NCBI RefSeq assembly: GCF_021502585.1 | Contig: NZ_JAKFGM010000002.1 | Location: forward strand, 558,501 to 622,500 | Direction of reading: 5' to 3' | Source of the DNA: Sphingomonas cremea | GTDB lineage: Bacteria; Pseudomonadota; Alphaproteobacteria; Sphingomonadales; Sphingomonadaceae | DNA: 64,000 nt | Shown here: piece after piece, positions 56,102-64,000 of the stretch | Layout of the letters: every line of letters starts with the position of its first letter | Numbering within the stretch: the first letter of the stretch is position 1 | The notes under the pieces: model-generated | Seen by the model: the letters and a program-made list of their open reading frames with translations, nothing else | What the model was told of the DNA's origin: nothing | The model's database searches: none | Program-made: the position numbers and the translations under genes

Positions 56102-58111
56102 ATGTTCAAGAAAATTCTCATTGCGAACAGGGGCGAAATTGCCTGCCGCGTTATCCGCACCGCCAAGCGGATGGGGATCAAGACGGTCGCGGTTTATTCC
56201 GATGCTGACGCCCGAAGCCCGCATGTCCGCATGGCCGACGAGAGCGTGCGGCTCGGACCCGCACCGGCGGCGGAGAGCTATCTCAAGGCCGAGCTGATCA
56301 TCGACGCCTGCAAGTCGACTGGGGCCGAGGCGGTTCATCCGGGCTATGGGTTCCTCAGTGAGCGGACCAGCTTTGCCGAGGCGCTGGAGAAGGCCGGCAT
56401 TACCTTCATCGGCCCGCCGCCGAACGCCATCGCCGCGATGGGCGACAAGATCGAATCCAAGAAGCTGGCCAAGGAAGCCGGGGTCAACGTCGTCCCCGGC
56501 CATCTCGACGACATCGCCACCACCGAGGAGGCAGTGAAGATCGCAGGCGACATCGGCTATCCGGTGATGATGAAGGCCTCTGCCGGCGGCGGCGGCAAGG
56601 GCATGCGCCTCGCCTATAGCGAGAAGGATGTCCGCGAGGGGTTCGAAGCGACCAAGCGCGAGGGACTCAACTCCTTTGGCGACGACCGGGTGTTCATCGA
56701 GAAATTCATCGAGGACCCGCGCCACATCGAGATCCAGGTGCTCGGCGACAAGCACGGCAACATTCTCTATCTCGGCGAGCGCGAATGCTCGATCCAGCGC
56801 CGCCACCAGAAGGTGATCGAGGAAGCGCCGTCGCCCTTCGTCAGCCCGAAGATGCGCAAGGCGATGGGCGAGCAGGCGGTCGCGCTGGCACGGGCGGTCG
56901 GATATCATAGCGCGGGGACGGTCGAGCTGATCGTTTCCGGCAAGGACCCGACCGGCAAGAGCTTCTACTTCCTGGAAATGAACACGCGGCTGCAGGTCGA
57001 GCATCCGGTGACCGAGGAAGTGACCGGCCTGGACCTGGTCGAGCAGATGATCCGGGTGGCAGCGGGCGAGAAGCTGGCGTTCCAACAGGACGATGTGAAG
57101 CTGAACGGCTGGGCGATCGAGGCGCGCGTCTATGCCGAGGATCCGTACCGGCACTTCCTGCCGAGCACGGGGCGGCTCACCACTTACCGCCCGCCTGCCG
57201 AGCATCGAGACAAGGACAGCGTGATCCGCGTCGACGACGGCGTTGCCGAGGGCGGCGAGGTCAGCATGTTCTATGACCCGATGATCGCCAAGCTGATCAG
57301 CTGGGCGCCCACACGCGATGCTGCAATCGAGGAAGCCGTCGAGGCGCTGGACGCGTTCCAGATCAACGGCGTTTCGGACAATATCGATTTCCTGTCGGCG
57401 CTACTCCAGCACCCGCGTTTCCAGGCCGGGGAGCTGACGACCGGCTTCATTGCCGAGGAATATCCGGACGGATTCCAGGGCGCGCCGGCGGACGATGAGC
57501 TGCTCGCCGATCTTGCTGCGCTGGGCGCAATTGTACAGCTGACCAGCGACACGCGCGCAGCGCTGATCGATGGGCAGCTGGGCGAGCCGCAGTTCCCCGA
57601 CGCGACCAATGTCGTCCGCATCGGCAAGCAGGAATTCACCGTCACGATTGCGCCCTATGACGGGGGCAATCTCGCCATCGTCGACGACAAGGAAGCGGTC
57701 GACGTGGTCGGCGACTGGTCGCCGGGCGGCAAGCTGCTGGTTGCCGACATGGATGGGCGCCCGCGAATCGTGCAGGTGGCGAAGAAGGGCCGCGGCTGGA
57801 CGCTGACCACGCGCGGCGCGGCACATGCCGTGCAGGTCCTGCCGCGTCACGTTGCGGACCTCGCTCATCACATGATCGAAAAGGTCCCGCTCGACCTGTC
57901 GCGCTTCCTGCTGGCGCCGATGCCGGGGCTGCTGACGCGGCTTGAGGTCAAGGCGGGCGACAAGGTCGAGGCCGGCCAGCCGATCGCGGTGGTCGAGGCA
58001 ATGAAGATGGAAAACATCCTCCGCGCGGCCAAGAGCACGACGGTCAAGGCCACGCCGGCCAAGGCGGGCGACAGCCTGGCGGTCGATCAGGTCATTGTTG
58101 AGTTTGAGTGA
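56102..58111 (+). CDS. pccA: Propionyl/acetyl-CoA carboxylase alpha subunit (biotin-dependent)
   Basis: A 669-residue biotin carboxylase-BCCP protein. The carboxylase part has ILIANRGEIACRVIRTAKRM, the ATP-grasp loop KASAGGGGKGMRL and FLEMNTRLQVEHPVTEEVTG. A middle BT domain follows, and the C-terminus carries the biotinyl motif EAMKMEN with K635. It supplies carboxybiotin to PccB. It starts 16 bases after repeat family C and is separated from pccB by mce, osmC and scpA. Confidence 0.95.
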   Translation: MFKKILIANRGEIACRVIRTAKRMGIKTVAVYSDADARSPHVRMADESVRLGPAPAAESYLKAELIIDACKSTGAEAVHPGYGFLSERTSFAEALEKAGITFIGPPPNAIAAMGDKIESKKLAKEAGVNVVPGHLDDIATTEEAVKIAGDIGYPVMMKASAGGGGKGMRLAYSEKDVREGFEATKREGLNSFGDDRVFIEKFIEDPRHIEIQVLGDKHGNILYLGERECSIQRRHQKVIEEAPSPFVSPKMRKAMGEQAVALARAVGYHSAGTVELIVSGKDPTGKSFYFLEMNTRLQVEHPVTEEVTGLDLVEQMIRVAAGEKLAFQQDDVKLNGWAIEARVYAEDPYRHFLPSTGRLTTYRPPAEHRDKDSVIRVDDGVAEGGEVSMFYDPMIAKLISWAPTRDAAIEEAVEALDAFQINGVSDNIDFLSALLQHPRFQAGELTTGFIAEEYPDGFQGAPADDELLADLAALGAIVQLTSDTRAALIDGQLGEPQFPDATNVVRIGKQEFTVTIAPYDGGNLAIVDDKEAVDVVGDWSPGGKLLVADMDGRPRIVQVAKKGRGWTLTTRGAAHAVQVLPRHVADLAHHMIEKVPLDLSRFLLAPMPGLLTRLEVKAGDKVEAGQPIAVVEAMKMENILRAAKSTTVKATPAKAGDSLAVDQVIVEFE

Positions 58112-58114
58112 GTT

Positions 58115-58219
58115 GTTCCCCTGCTAAGGCAGGCGTCCAGTCACGCGAAGCGCTCACTTGTCTATCATTGCTGGCGCTGCCTGTGGCAGCGGTCTGGGCC
58201 GCTGCCTTCGCAGGGGAAC
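58115..58219. repeat. Palindromic intergenic repeat, family B copy 2
   Basis: A 105-base element with outer arms GTTCCCCTGC and GCAGGGGAAC (perfect inverted copies). It shares CCAGTCA and the CTGCCTTCGCAGGGG-type right arm with the copy at 53233-53341. It fills the whole gap between the convergent pccA and CoA-ligase genes and touches the ligase stop codon. Confidence 0.8.
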
Positions 58220-59793
58220 TAGCGCTGCCGTAACTCCACCCGCCTCAACTTCCCCGTTGCCGTCTTGGGCAGCGCTTCCACAAACTCGATTTCGCGGGGA
58301 TATTTGTATGGCGCAATCGTTGCCTTCACGAAATTCTTGAGTTCCGAAATTAGCGCCTCATCCGGCGTCACATTGGCCGCCGCGACGACGAACGCCTTCA
58401 CTTTCTGGCCGCGTTCCGGGCAGGGCACGCCGATCACCGCGCATTCGGCCACCGCTGGATGGCCCAACAGTGCATGTTCCACTTCCGGCGCGCCGATATT
58501 GTAGCCTGAGCTGACGATCATGTCGTCGCTTCGCGCGACGTACCAGAAGTAACCGTCGGCATCCTTGCGGTAGGTGTCGCCGGTGATGTTCCAGCCACCC
58601 TCGACATAATCGGCCTGACGCGGGTCATCGAGGTAGCGGCAGCCGGTGGGGCCCTTGATCGCGAGGCGTCCTTCGCCCTCATCAAGAGGATTGCCCTGGG
58701 TGTCGAGGACCGTCGCCTCATAGCCGGGAACAGCACGCCCAGTGGAACCGTGGCGGATCGCGTCGCCGCTGGCGGATATGAAGATGTGCATCATTTCGGT
58801 CGAACCGATGCCGTCGACGATGCTGATCCCCGTCCGATCCTTCCACGCCTGCCAGGTCGCACTGGGCAAATGCTCGCCGGCGGACAGGCAGCATTTCAAC
58901 GTCTTCAACGCCTCGTCCAAACCGGGTTGCGACAGCATGGCTTTGTAGGCGGTCGGCGCGGTGGCGAGATGTGTGACTGCGAAGGTAGAGATCGCTTCCA
59001 GCATCGCCGTTGGGTTGGGCTGTTCGATGGTCGCGGTCGCCGCGCCGAAGCGGAGCGGGAACAGCAGGGTCGCGCCGAGTCCGAAAGTGAAGGCGATCGG
59101 TGCCGAGGTCATCACCACGTCCCCCGGCTTCATCGCGAAATGGGCCGAGGCGAACGCATCGCAGGGCGCGAGGATGTCGCGGTGGAAATGTACGCAGCCC
59201 TTGGGAACGCCGGTGGTGCCGCTGGTGAAGGCGATCAGCGCCGGATCGTCGCGGCCGGTATCGACCGGCGGAAGTGGCTTAAGATTGGCGCACCTCGTCT
59301 CGAGCGCGCCCTTGCCATAGTCGCCGTCATATTTGACGAGGTGCTTGATGTGCCGGGTCTGGCTCATCGCATCGCGGAAGTCGCCGATGAAGCGGCTGTC
59401 GACCAGCGCATGGCTGATCTCGGCGCGATCGATCACGGTCGCAATCTCGCCAGGACGGAGCAAGGGCATGGTCGCGACCACCACCCCGCCAGCCTTGAGC
59501 ACCCCGAGCCAGGCGGCGAACAAAGTGTAGCCGTTGGGCCCGCGCAGCAGCACGCGATTGCCGGGGGTCAGCCCTTCCACCTCCACCAGAAGCCGGGCGA
59601 TGCGGCCGGAAAAGTCGTCGAGGTCGCGATAGGTCCAGCGGCCGTGCGCGTTGACCACGGCGAGATCGTCGGGCTTGCCGCCCTTCAGCAGTTCCGCAGC
59701 GGCGTTAAGTTGCTCCGGATAGTCGATCAGCAGGAAATCGGGCAGCTGGTCGGCCGGTGGCAGCCGGTCATTTACAAAGCTGTCGTAATTCAC
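58219..59793 (-). CDS. Benzoate-CoA-ligase-family acyl-CoA synthetase (2-aminobenzoate-CoA ligase-like)
   Basis: AMP-forming ligase of 524 residues. The phosphate loop is IAFTSGTTGVPKGCVHFH, the adenylate motif is DGIGSTEMMHIF, and the C-terminal hinge and lysine motif end with LPKTATGKLRRVEL. The start FVNDRLPPADQLPDFLL and DGIGSTEMMHIF are typical of benzoate/2-aminobenzoate-CoA ligases. Together with RidA, acyl-CoA dehydrogenase, enoyl-CoA hydratase and SDR it suggests CoA-dependent breakdown of an aromatic acid such as anthranilate. Its ATG overlaps the RidA stop (ATGA). Confidence 0.87.
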   Translation of the reverse strand: MNYDSFVNDRLPPADQLPDFLLIDYPEQLNAAAELLKGGKPDDLAVVNAHGRWTYRDLDDFSGRIARLLVEVEGLTPGNRVLLRGPNGYTLFAAWLGVLKAGGVVVATMPLLRPGEIATVIDRAEISHALVDSRFIGDFRDAMSQTRHIKHLVKYDGDYGKGALETRCANLKPLPPVDTGRDDPALIAFTSGTTGVPKGCVHFHRDILAPCDAFASAHFAMKPGDVVMTSAPIAFTFGLGATLLFPLRFGAATATIEQPNPTAMLEAISTFAVTHLATAPTAYKAMLSQPGLDEALKTLKCCLSAGEHLPSATWQAWKDRTGISIVDGIGSTEMMHIFISASGDAIRHGSTGRAVPGYEATVLDTQGNPLDEGEGRLAIKGPTGCRYLDDPRQADYVEGGWNITGDTYRKDADGYFWYVARSDDMIVSSGYNIGAPEVEHALLGHPAVAECAVIGVPCPERGQKVKAFVVAAANVTPDEALISELKNFVKATIAPYKYPREIEFVEALPKTATGKLRRVELRQR

Positions 59794-60182
59794 TCGGGCA
59801 CCACCGCCGTCGCTTCGATTTCGATCTTCGCGGCCGGCTCGACCAGCCGGACGACCTGGACCAGCGCCATTGCGGGATAGTTGTCGCCCATGATCGATTT
59901 CCAGATAGGCCCGAGTTCGTCGCGGGAACTTAGATATTCCTGGAGCTCGGTGACGTAGACGGTGAGGCGAACGATATGCTCTGGCCCAGCGCCGTCCTCC
60001 TTCAGGATCGCAAGGACGTTGCGCAGTGCCTGTGCGAACTGGCCGTCGAGGCGGTGCGAGGGGAAGAATTCGCGCTCGTCCCAGCCAACGACGCCGGCGG
60101 TGAAGATCATTCGGCCGGTCGCGCTGATCCCGTTGGAATAGCCCTTGGGCCGCGGCCAGCCGGGGGGAAGCAATGACTTCAT
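59790..60182 (-). CDS. RidA-family (YjgF/UK114) protein
   Basis: A 130-residue trimeric RidA-type protein with IFTAGVVGWDEREFFPSH, AQALRNVLAILKEDGAGPEHIVRL-type core and the C-terminal ALVQVVRLVEPAAKIEIEA. Canonical RidA deaminates reactive enamines/imines using a conserved Arg; the C-terminal Arg is not in the usual IEAVA context exactly but RLVEPAAKIEIEAT is close. In a 2-aminobenzoyl-CoA pathway it could hydrolyse an imine intermediate. Overlaps both neighbours by ATGA. Confidence 0.9.
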   Translation of the reverse strand: MKSLLPPGWPRPKGYSNGISATGRMIFTAGVVGWDEREFFPSHRLDGQFAQALRNVLAILKEDGAGPEHIVRLTVYVTELQEYLSSRDELGPIWKSIMGDNYPAMALVQVVRLVEPAAKIEIEATAVVPE

Positions 60183-61318
60183 GAGCGATGCTCCTTCAGT
60201 AGATCGCGGGCGATGACCATCCGCTGCACTTCGCTCGCGCCTTCGTAAATGCGGAGCGCGCGGATCTCGCGATAAAGTTCCTCGACCTTGGCACCCTTGG
60301 TGACGCCGAGCCCGCCGTGAAGCTGCACGGCCATGTCGATGACCCGTTGCGCTTCCTCGGTGGCGTGGAGCTTGGCCATGGCCGCGGCGCGGCGATTGTC
60401 GGCTTTGCCCATGTCCTGCTGCCAGGCCGCGCGAGCGATGAGCAAGGCGGACGCATCGACGCTGGTCGCCATTTCACCCAGCCGTTCCTGAGTCACCGCG
60501 TTGTCGGCGAGGGTGAGGTTGCCCAGCTTGCGCGTGGAAGCAAAGGCAAGTGCCTCGTCGAGCGCGCGCTGCGCGAACCCGAGCGCCGCTGCGCCAACCG
60601 TCACTCGAAACAGGTTCAGGGTCTGCATCGCGATCTTGAAGCCGCCGCCCTCGGCACCAAGCAGTTCCGCCCGGACTCCTTCGAATTTGAGGCGGGCCAA
60701 TGGATGCGGCGCAATCACCTCGATCCGTTCCGCGACCGACAGGCCCGGCACGTTCCCATGCACGATGAAGGCGGAAATACCCCTGGCGCCTTCGCCTTCT
60801 CCGGTGCGCGCGAACACGGTCAGCACATCGGCGAGCGTTCCGTTGGAGATGTAGCTTTTCTCGCCGTCGAGGACCCAGTCCTCGCCATCGCGGCGCGCGG
60901 TCATGGCGAGGTTGGCGGCGTCGCTTCCGGTTTCGGGCTCGGTCAGGGCAAAGGCGGCAATCGCCTCTCCCGATGCCACCTTGGGAAGCCATTCGGCCTT
61001 CTGCGCCGCGCTTCCCGACAGGCTTATCGCGCCGGATCCGAGCCCCTGCATGGCGAAGGCGAAATCGGCGAGACCGCTAGCTCGCGCCAGGGTCGAGCGG
61101 GCGATAGCCAGGCTGCGGACGTCCGGCGGAGTCCCGCCATTAGCGACGCACAGATTGAGGAAGCCTGCCCCGCCAAGCGCCGCGACGAGCGAACGGCAGG
61201 CGGCATCAACATCATCGGCATGTCCGCCTGCCAGATTGGCTTCGCACCAGCGCACCAGCCGATCGGCGAGCTCGCGATGGCGCGGCTCGAAGAAGGGCCA
61301 GTCGAGCCAGTCAGTCAC
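60179..61318 (-). CDS. Acyl-CoA dehydrogenase
   Basis: Flavoprotein of about 379 residues. Signature segments: [19 protein letters not shown] (FAD/substrate binding), [33 protein letters not shown], and the C-terminal [24 protein letters not shown] followed by [10 protein letters not shown], where Glu of YEGASE is the expected catalytic base. The start is GTG 61318 with GGAG seven bases upstream, overlapping the enoyl-CoA hydratase stop by eight bases. It probably oxidises a ring-derived or opened acyl-CoA in this operon. Confidence 0.92.
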   Translation of the reverse strand: MTDWLDWPFFEPRHRELADRLVRWCEANLAGGHADDVDAACRSLVAALGGAGFLNLCVANGGTPPDVRSLAIARSTLARASGLADFAFAMQGLGSGAISLSGSAAQKAEWLPKVASGEAIAAFALTEPETGSDAANLAMTARRDGEDWVLDGEKSYISNGTLADVLTVFARTGEGEGARGISAFIVHGNVPGLSVAERIEVIAPHPLARLKFEGVRAELLGAEGGGFKIAMQTLNLFRVTVGAAALGFAQRALDEALAFASTRKLGNLTLADNAVTQERLGEMATSVDASALLIARAAWQQDMGKADNRRAAAMAKLHATEEAQRVIDMAVQLHGGLGVTKGAKVEELYREIRALRIYEGASEVQRMVIARDLLKEHRS

Positions 61319-62120
61319 CTTTGAACTCCGGCTTGCGCTTGTCGGCAAAGGCCTCATAGGCGCGGTGAAAGTCCTTGGTCGTCATGCACTCGGCCTGCAC
61401 CTCGGCTTCCATCCCGAGCGCGGTATCGATCGACACGGCCCATTCGGCGTCAAGCTGCTGCTTGGTGATGTAGTGCGCCTGGACCGGGCCGTCGGCGAGG
61501 CTTCGCGCGAGTGCCTGCGCCTCGGCCCGCACATCGTTAGCTATGCGGCTGAAGAATCCCCATCGTTCGCCTTCTTCCGCGCTCATGTTTCGGCCGGTGA
61601 ACAAAAGCTCGGCGGCCCGGCCATGCCCGATGATCCTTGGCAAAATCGCGCAGGCGCCCATGTCGGCGCCCGACAGGCCGACGCGCGTAAAGAGGAAGGC
61701 GGTCTTGGCGTCGGGCGCAGCGAGGCGCAGGTCGCTTGCCATGGCAAGGATCGCGCCTGCGCCGGCACACACCCCTTCAACCGCGGCAACGATCGGTTGC
61801 GGGCAGTCGCGCATCGCCTGTACGAGATCGCCGGTCATGGTCGTGAATTCGCGCAGGCCCAGCACATCCATCCGGGTCAGCGGACCGATAATCTCATGGA
61901 CGTCGCCGCCCGAAGAGAAATTGCCGCCCGCACCGGTCAGCACCACGACCCTGACCTCAGGCGTTTCCTTGAGCGCCCGGAACAGGTCGCGAAGCTCGGC
62001 ATAGCTGTCGAAGGTCAGCGGATTCTTCCGCTCCGGCCGGTTGAGCGTAATTGTGGCGACACCATCGCCGAAGTCCCACAGGAAGTGACTCGGGACCAAA
62101 GTTTCCGGGTGCAAGCTCAA
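61311..62120 (-). CDS. Enoyl-CoA hydratase/isomerase-family protein
   Basis: Crotonase-fold protein of 269 residues. [20 protein letters not shown] and the oxyanion segment [15 protein letters not shown] are present, with [20 protein letters not shown] and the trimerisation helix. The start is TTG 62120, which shares bases with the SDR stop (TTGA) and has GGAGGA eight bases upstream, implying coupled translation. One of five consecutively coupled genes. Confidence 0.91.
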   Translation of the reverse strand: MSLHPETLVPSHFLWDFGDGVATITLNRPERKNPLTFDSYAELRDLFRALKETPEVRVVVLTGAGGNFSSGGDVHEIIGPLTRMDVLGLREFTTMTGDLVQAMRDCPQPIVAAVEGVCAGAGAILAMASDLRLAAPDAKTAFLFTRVGLSGADMGACAILPRIIGHGRAAELLFTGRNMSAEEGERWGFFSRIANDVRAEAQALARSLADGPVQAHYITKQQLDAEWAVSIDTALGMEAEVQAECMTTKDFHRAYEAFADKRKPEFKGD

Positions 62121-62887
62121 GCGGTAGTTCCTCCATCGATGGTGACCGCAGCACCGTTAACGTCACGGCTTTGCGGCAGGCATAGCGTCAAGATCATCGT
62201 CGCCACTGAATCGGGATGGACCAGCCTCCCGCTCCTGTTCATCGCGGCGAGCGACTGGCGTGCTTCGTCTTCGCTGCGCTTCGAAACGCGCGCGATCCGC
62301 GCCGCACTGTCATCGACCATCGGCGTGTCGACGAAGGCCGGGCAGACGGCATTAACGGTCATCCGGGACCTGGCATACTCGCTGGCCAGGCTGCGCATCA
62401 GGCCGATCAGGCCATGCTTCGACGCAGCATAGGGCGCGGCGTAAGCGGCGCCGCGAAGGCCGGCAACGGATGCCACGAAGACCATCCGACCATCATCCTG
62501 GTCGAGAAGATCGGGAAGCGCAGCCTGGGCGCAATCGAATGCGGAAGTGAGGTTGGTAGATATGATTCGGTCCCACGCCTCACGGGGCGTGCGGTCGAAC
62601 GGGGCGCTATCGCCGACACCGGCGTTGACGATCAGGAAGGAGATTGGCCCGTTGGCGGCGCGCGCTTCATCGAAGGCGCTAAAGACTTCGTCGCGATCGG
62701 TGACATCGCATTTGATAGCAGTTCCGGAAACGATCGCAGCCGTCCGCTCAAGCGGTTCAAGACGCCGTCCCAGAACGGAAATTTTCGCGCCCGCCGCATG
62801 GAGATGCGTGGCGGCAGCCGCCCCGATCCCGGTTCCGCCGCCGGTGATCAGCGCATGGCGCCCCTGAAGCCAATCATTTGCCGGCAT
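62117..62887 (-). CDS. SDR-family NAD(P)-dependent oxidoreductase
   Basis: Short-chain dehydrogenase of about 256 residues: cofactor loop [21 protein letters not shown] motif [12 protein letters not shown], and catalytic Ser in [14 protein letters not shown] with YxxxK in [12 protein letters not shown]. The C-terminus [15 protein letters not shown] is typical. Probably a 3-hydroxyacyl-CoA dehydrogenase of the aromatic CoA pathway. First gene of the five-gene operon; AAAGGGG lies before ATG 62887. Divergent from the formaldehyde dehydrogenase with 77 bases between. Confidence 0.91.
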   Translation of the reverse strand: MPANDWLQGRHALITGGGTGIGAAAATHLHAAGAKISVLGRRLEPLERTAAIVSGTAIKCDVTDRDEVFSAFDEARAANGPISFLIVNAGVGDSAPFDRTPREAWDRIISTNLTSAFDCAQAALPDLLDQDDGRMVFVASVAGLRGAAYAAPYAASKHGLIGLMRSLASEYARSRMTVNAVCPAFVDTPMVDDSAARIARVSKRSEDEARQSLAAMNRSGRLVHPDSVATMILTLCLPQSRDVNGAAVTIDGGTTA

Positions 62888-62964
62888 GCTTTCCCCTTTC
62901 AATGGAGCATTGGCCGAAGCCGACGAAGGTGGCAAGGCAGCCAAAACAACCAGGGAAACGACTC

Positions 62965-64000
62965 ATGAAGACCCGCGCAGCCGTTGCATTCGAAGCCAAG
63001 AAGCCGCTCGAAATCGTCGAACTCGACCTCGAAGGGCCCAAGGCCGGCGAAGTATTGGTCGAGATCATGGCGACAGGCATCTGCCACACCGATGCCTATA
63101 CGCTCGACGGGTTCGACAGCGAGGGGATTTTTCCGTCCGTTCTCGGCCATGAAGGCGCCGGCGTGGTTCGCGAAGTGGGCCCGGGCGTGACGTCGGTAAA
63201 GCCCGGCGACCATGTCATCCCGCTGTACACCCCCGAATGCCGCCAGTGTAAGTCGTGCCTCAGCGGCAAGACCAACCTGTGCACAGCGATCCGCGCGACC
63301 CAAGGCAAGGGCCTGATGCCCGACGGGACCAGCCGCTTCAGCTACAAGGGGCAGACCATCTATCATTACATGGGCTGCTCGACCTTCTCCAACTTCACTG
63401 TGCTGCCCGAAATCGCGGTGGCCAAGATCCGTGAGGACGCGCCCTTCGAAACAAGCTGCTACATCGGATGCGGCGTGACCACGGGCGTCGGCGCCGTGGT
63501 CAAGACCGCGAAGGTCGAGCCTGGCGCCAATGTCGTCGTCTTCGGGCTCGGCGGCATCGGCCTCAACGTGATCCAGGGCGCCAAGATGGTCGGCGCGAAC
63601 AAGATCATCGGCGTCGACATCAACTCCTCGCGCGAGGAATGGGGCCGGAAATTCGGCATGACCGACTTCGTCGACGGGCGCGGCAAGGATCGCGCGGCAA
63701 TTATCGAGGAAGTGATCGCCCTTACCGATGGCGGAGCGGATTATAGTTTCGACGCCACCGGCAATACCGAAGTGATGCGGACTGCGCTGGAATGCTGCCA
63801 TCGCGGCTGGGGCACGAGCATCATCATCGGCGTTGCGGAGGCAGGGAAAGAGATTTCGACGCGTCCGTTCCAGTTGGTGACGGGCCGCAACTGGCGCGGA
63901 ACTGCCTTTGGCGGGGCCAAGGGCCGCACCGATGTCCCGAAGATCGTCGACTGGTACATGGATGGGAAAATCGCGATCGATCCCATGATCACGCACGTGC
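62965..64000 (+). CDS. frmA: S-(hydroxymethyl)glutathione dehydrogenase / class III alcohol dehydrogenase (cut by right edge)
   Basis: The frame starts at ATG 62965 after AGGGAA and remains open to the window end (345 codons visible). Catalytic zinc ligands are C40 and H62 ([15 protein letters not shown]); the structural zinc site is C92, C95, C98 and C106. The cofactor motif is [12 protein letters not shown] and the C-terminal region [20 protein letters not shown] is specific to class III enzymes. It oxidises the glutathione adduct of formaldehyde. The hydrolase FghA gene, often adjacent, would lie outside. Confidence 0.96.
   Translation, partial: MKTRAAVAFEAKKPLEIVELDLEGPKAGEVLVEIMATGICHTDAYTLDGFDSEGIFPSVLGHEGAGVVREVGPGVTSVKPGDHVIPLYTPECRQCKSCLSGKTNLCTAIRATQGKGLMPDGTSRFSYKGQTIYHYMGCSTFSNFTVLPEIAVAKIREDAPFETSCYIGCGVTTGVGAVVKTAKVEPGANVVVFGLGGIGLNVIQGAKMVGANKIIGVDINSSREEWGRKFGMTDFVDGRGKDRAAIIEEVIALTDGGADYSFDATGNTEVMRTALECCHRGWGTSIIIGVAEAGKEISTRPFQLVTGRNWRGTAFGGAKGRTDVPKIVDWYMDGKIAIDPMITHV

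Noticed and set aside
60317-62432. Plus-strand frames up to 509 codons opposite the CoA operon
   Set aside because: Antisense shadows of acyl-CoA dehydrogenase, hydratase and SDR genes, all of which have clear motifs.
62899-63996. Minus-strand frame of 365 codons at the right edge
   Set aside because: Antisense to the class III alcohol dehydrogenase, whose zinc and cofactor motifs are complete in the plus frame.

Overview
The window reads as a gene-dense, GC-rich chromosomal segment of an alphaproteobacterium, most likely of the order Sphingomonadales. Grounds: a class I lysyl-tRNA synthetase, GapR (DUF2312), MipZ, a LapG-type (BTLCP) protease, the order rpmF-plsX-fabH-ihfA-merR, a ybgC-tolQRAB-pal cluster following ruv genes, and short palindromic intergenic repeats whose reverse translation gives the LRxARND peptide seen in sphingomonad genomes. 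No rRNA, tRNA, CRISPR array, prophage or complete insertion sequence was seen. Intergenic space is very small and many genes overlap by 1-4 bases.

Layout. 1-6.5 kb: type I secretion locus (TolC-like exporter cut by the left edge, LapB-like ABC transporter, SleB-type wall hydrolase, HlyD-like adaptor) facing a LapG-type periplasmic protease; this looks like a Lap-style surface adhesin export and release system. 6.5-14.4 kb: hydrolases and peptidases (alpha/beta hydrolase, DUF885, S41), an orphan xanthine-dehydrogenase-type [2Fe-2S] subunit, an RcnB-like protein, an Lrp/AsnC regulator and lysK. 14.4-22.8 kb: DinG-like helicase, SixA-like phosphatase, then the minus-strand lipid/nucleoid operon rpmF-plsX-fabH-ihfA-merR, a glyoxalase-II-like hydrolase and an M19 dipeptidase. 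22.8-31 kb: fused PabB-PabC and a DNA-damage-response set (PdeM, ligase-associated DEXH helicase, ligase-associated exonuclease) interrupted by an exoribonuclease, an M20-like peptidase and a lipoprotein; the partner ATP-dependent ligase is not here. 31-36 kb: PAS-GAF protein, phosphomannomutase, MipZ, PanC and a Sel1 protein. 36-47.5 kb: pal-tolBARQ-ybgC and ruvB, ruvA, ruvC, yebC in the usual alphaproteobacterial order on the minus strand but broken up by a DUF3089 protein, a degenerate M19 protein, GFA, ParA and an alpha/beta hydrolase. 47.5-49.6 kb: MarR-MFS pair and gapR. 49.7-58.1 kb: pyruvate kinase and the propionyl-CoA to succinyl-CoA pathway (pccB, mce, scpA, pccA) with an OsmC gene inside. 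58.2-62.9 kb: minus-strand operon of a benzoate-CoA-ligase-like enzyme, RidA, acyl-CoA dehydrogenase, enoyl-CoA hydratase and SDR, resembling the CoA-dependent aerobic 2-aminobenzoate route without its monooxygenase. 62.96 kb to the end: glutathione-dependent formaldehyde dehydrogenase, cut by the right edge.

Most notable points: ruvC can only be read full-length from a CTG start that overlaps the yebC stop codon; the secretion locus contains a translationally coupled wall hydrolase and faces its probable adhesin-releasing protease; two metallopeptidase-family proteins (M19 and M20) lack canonical metal ligands; four convergent gene pairs share the same 4-base stop overlap; and three families of palindromic repeats sit at the joints of rearranged clusters. 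I did not identify a wholly new defence or mobile system.
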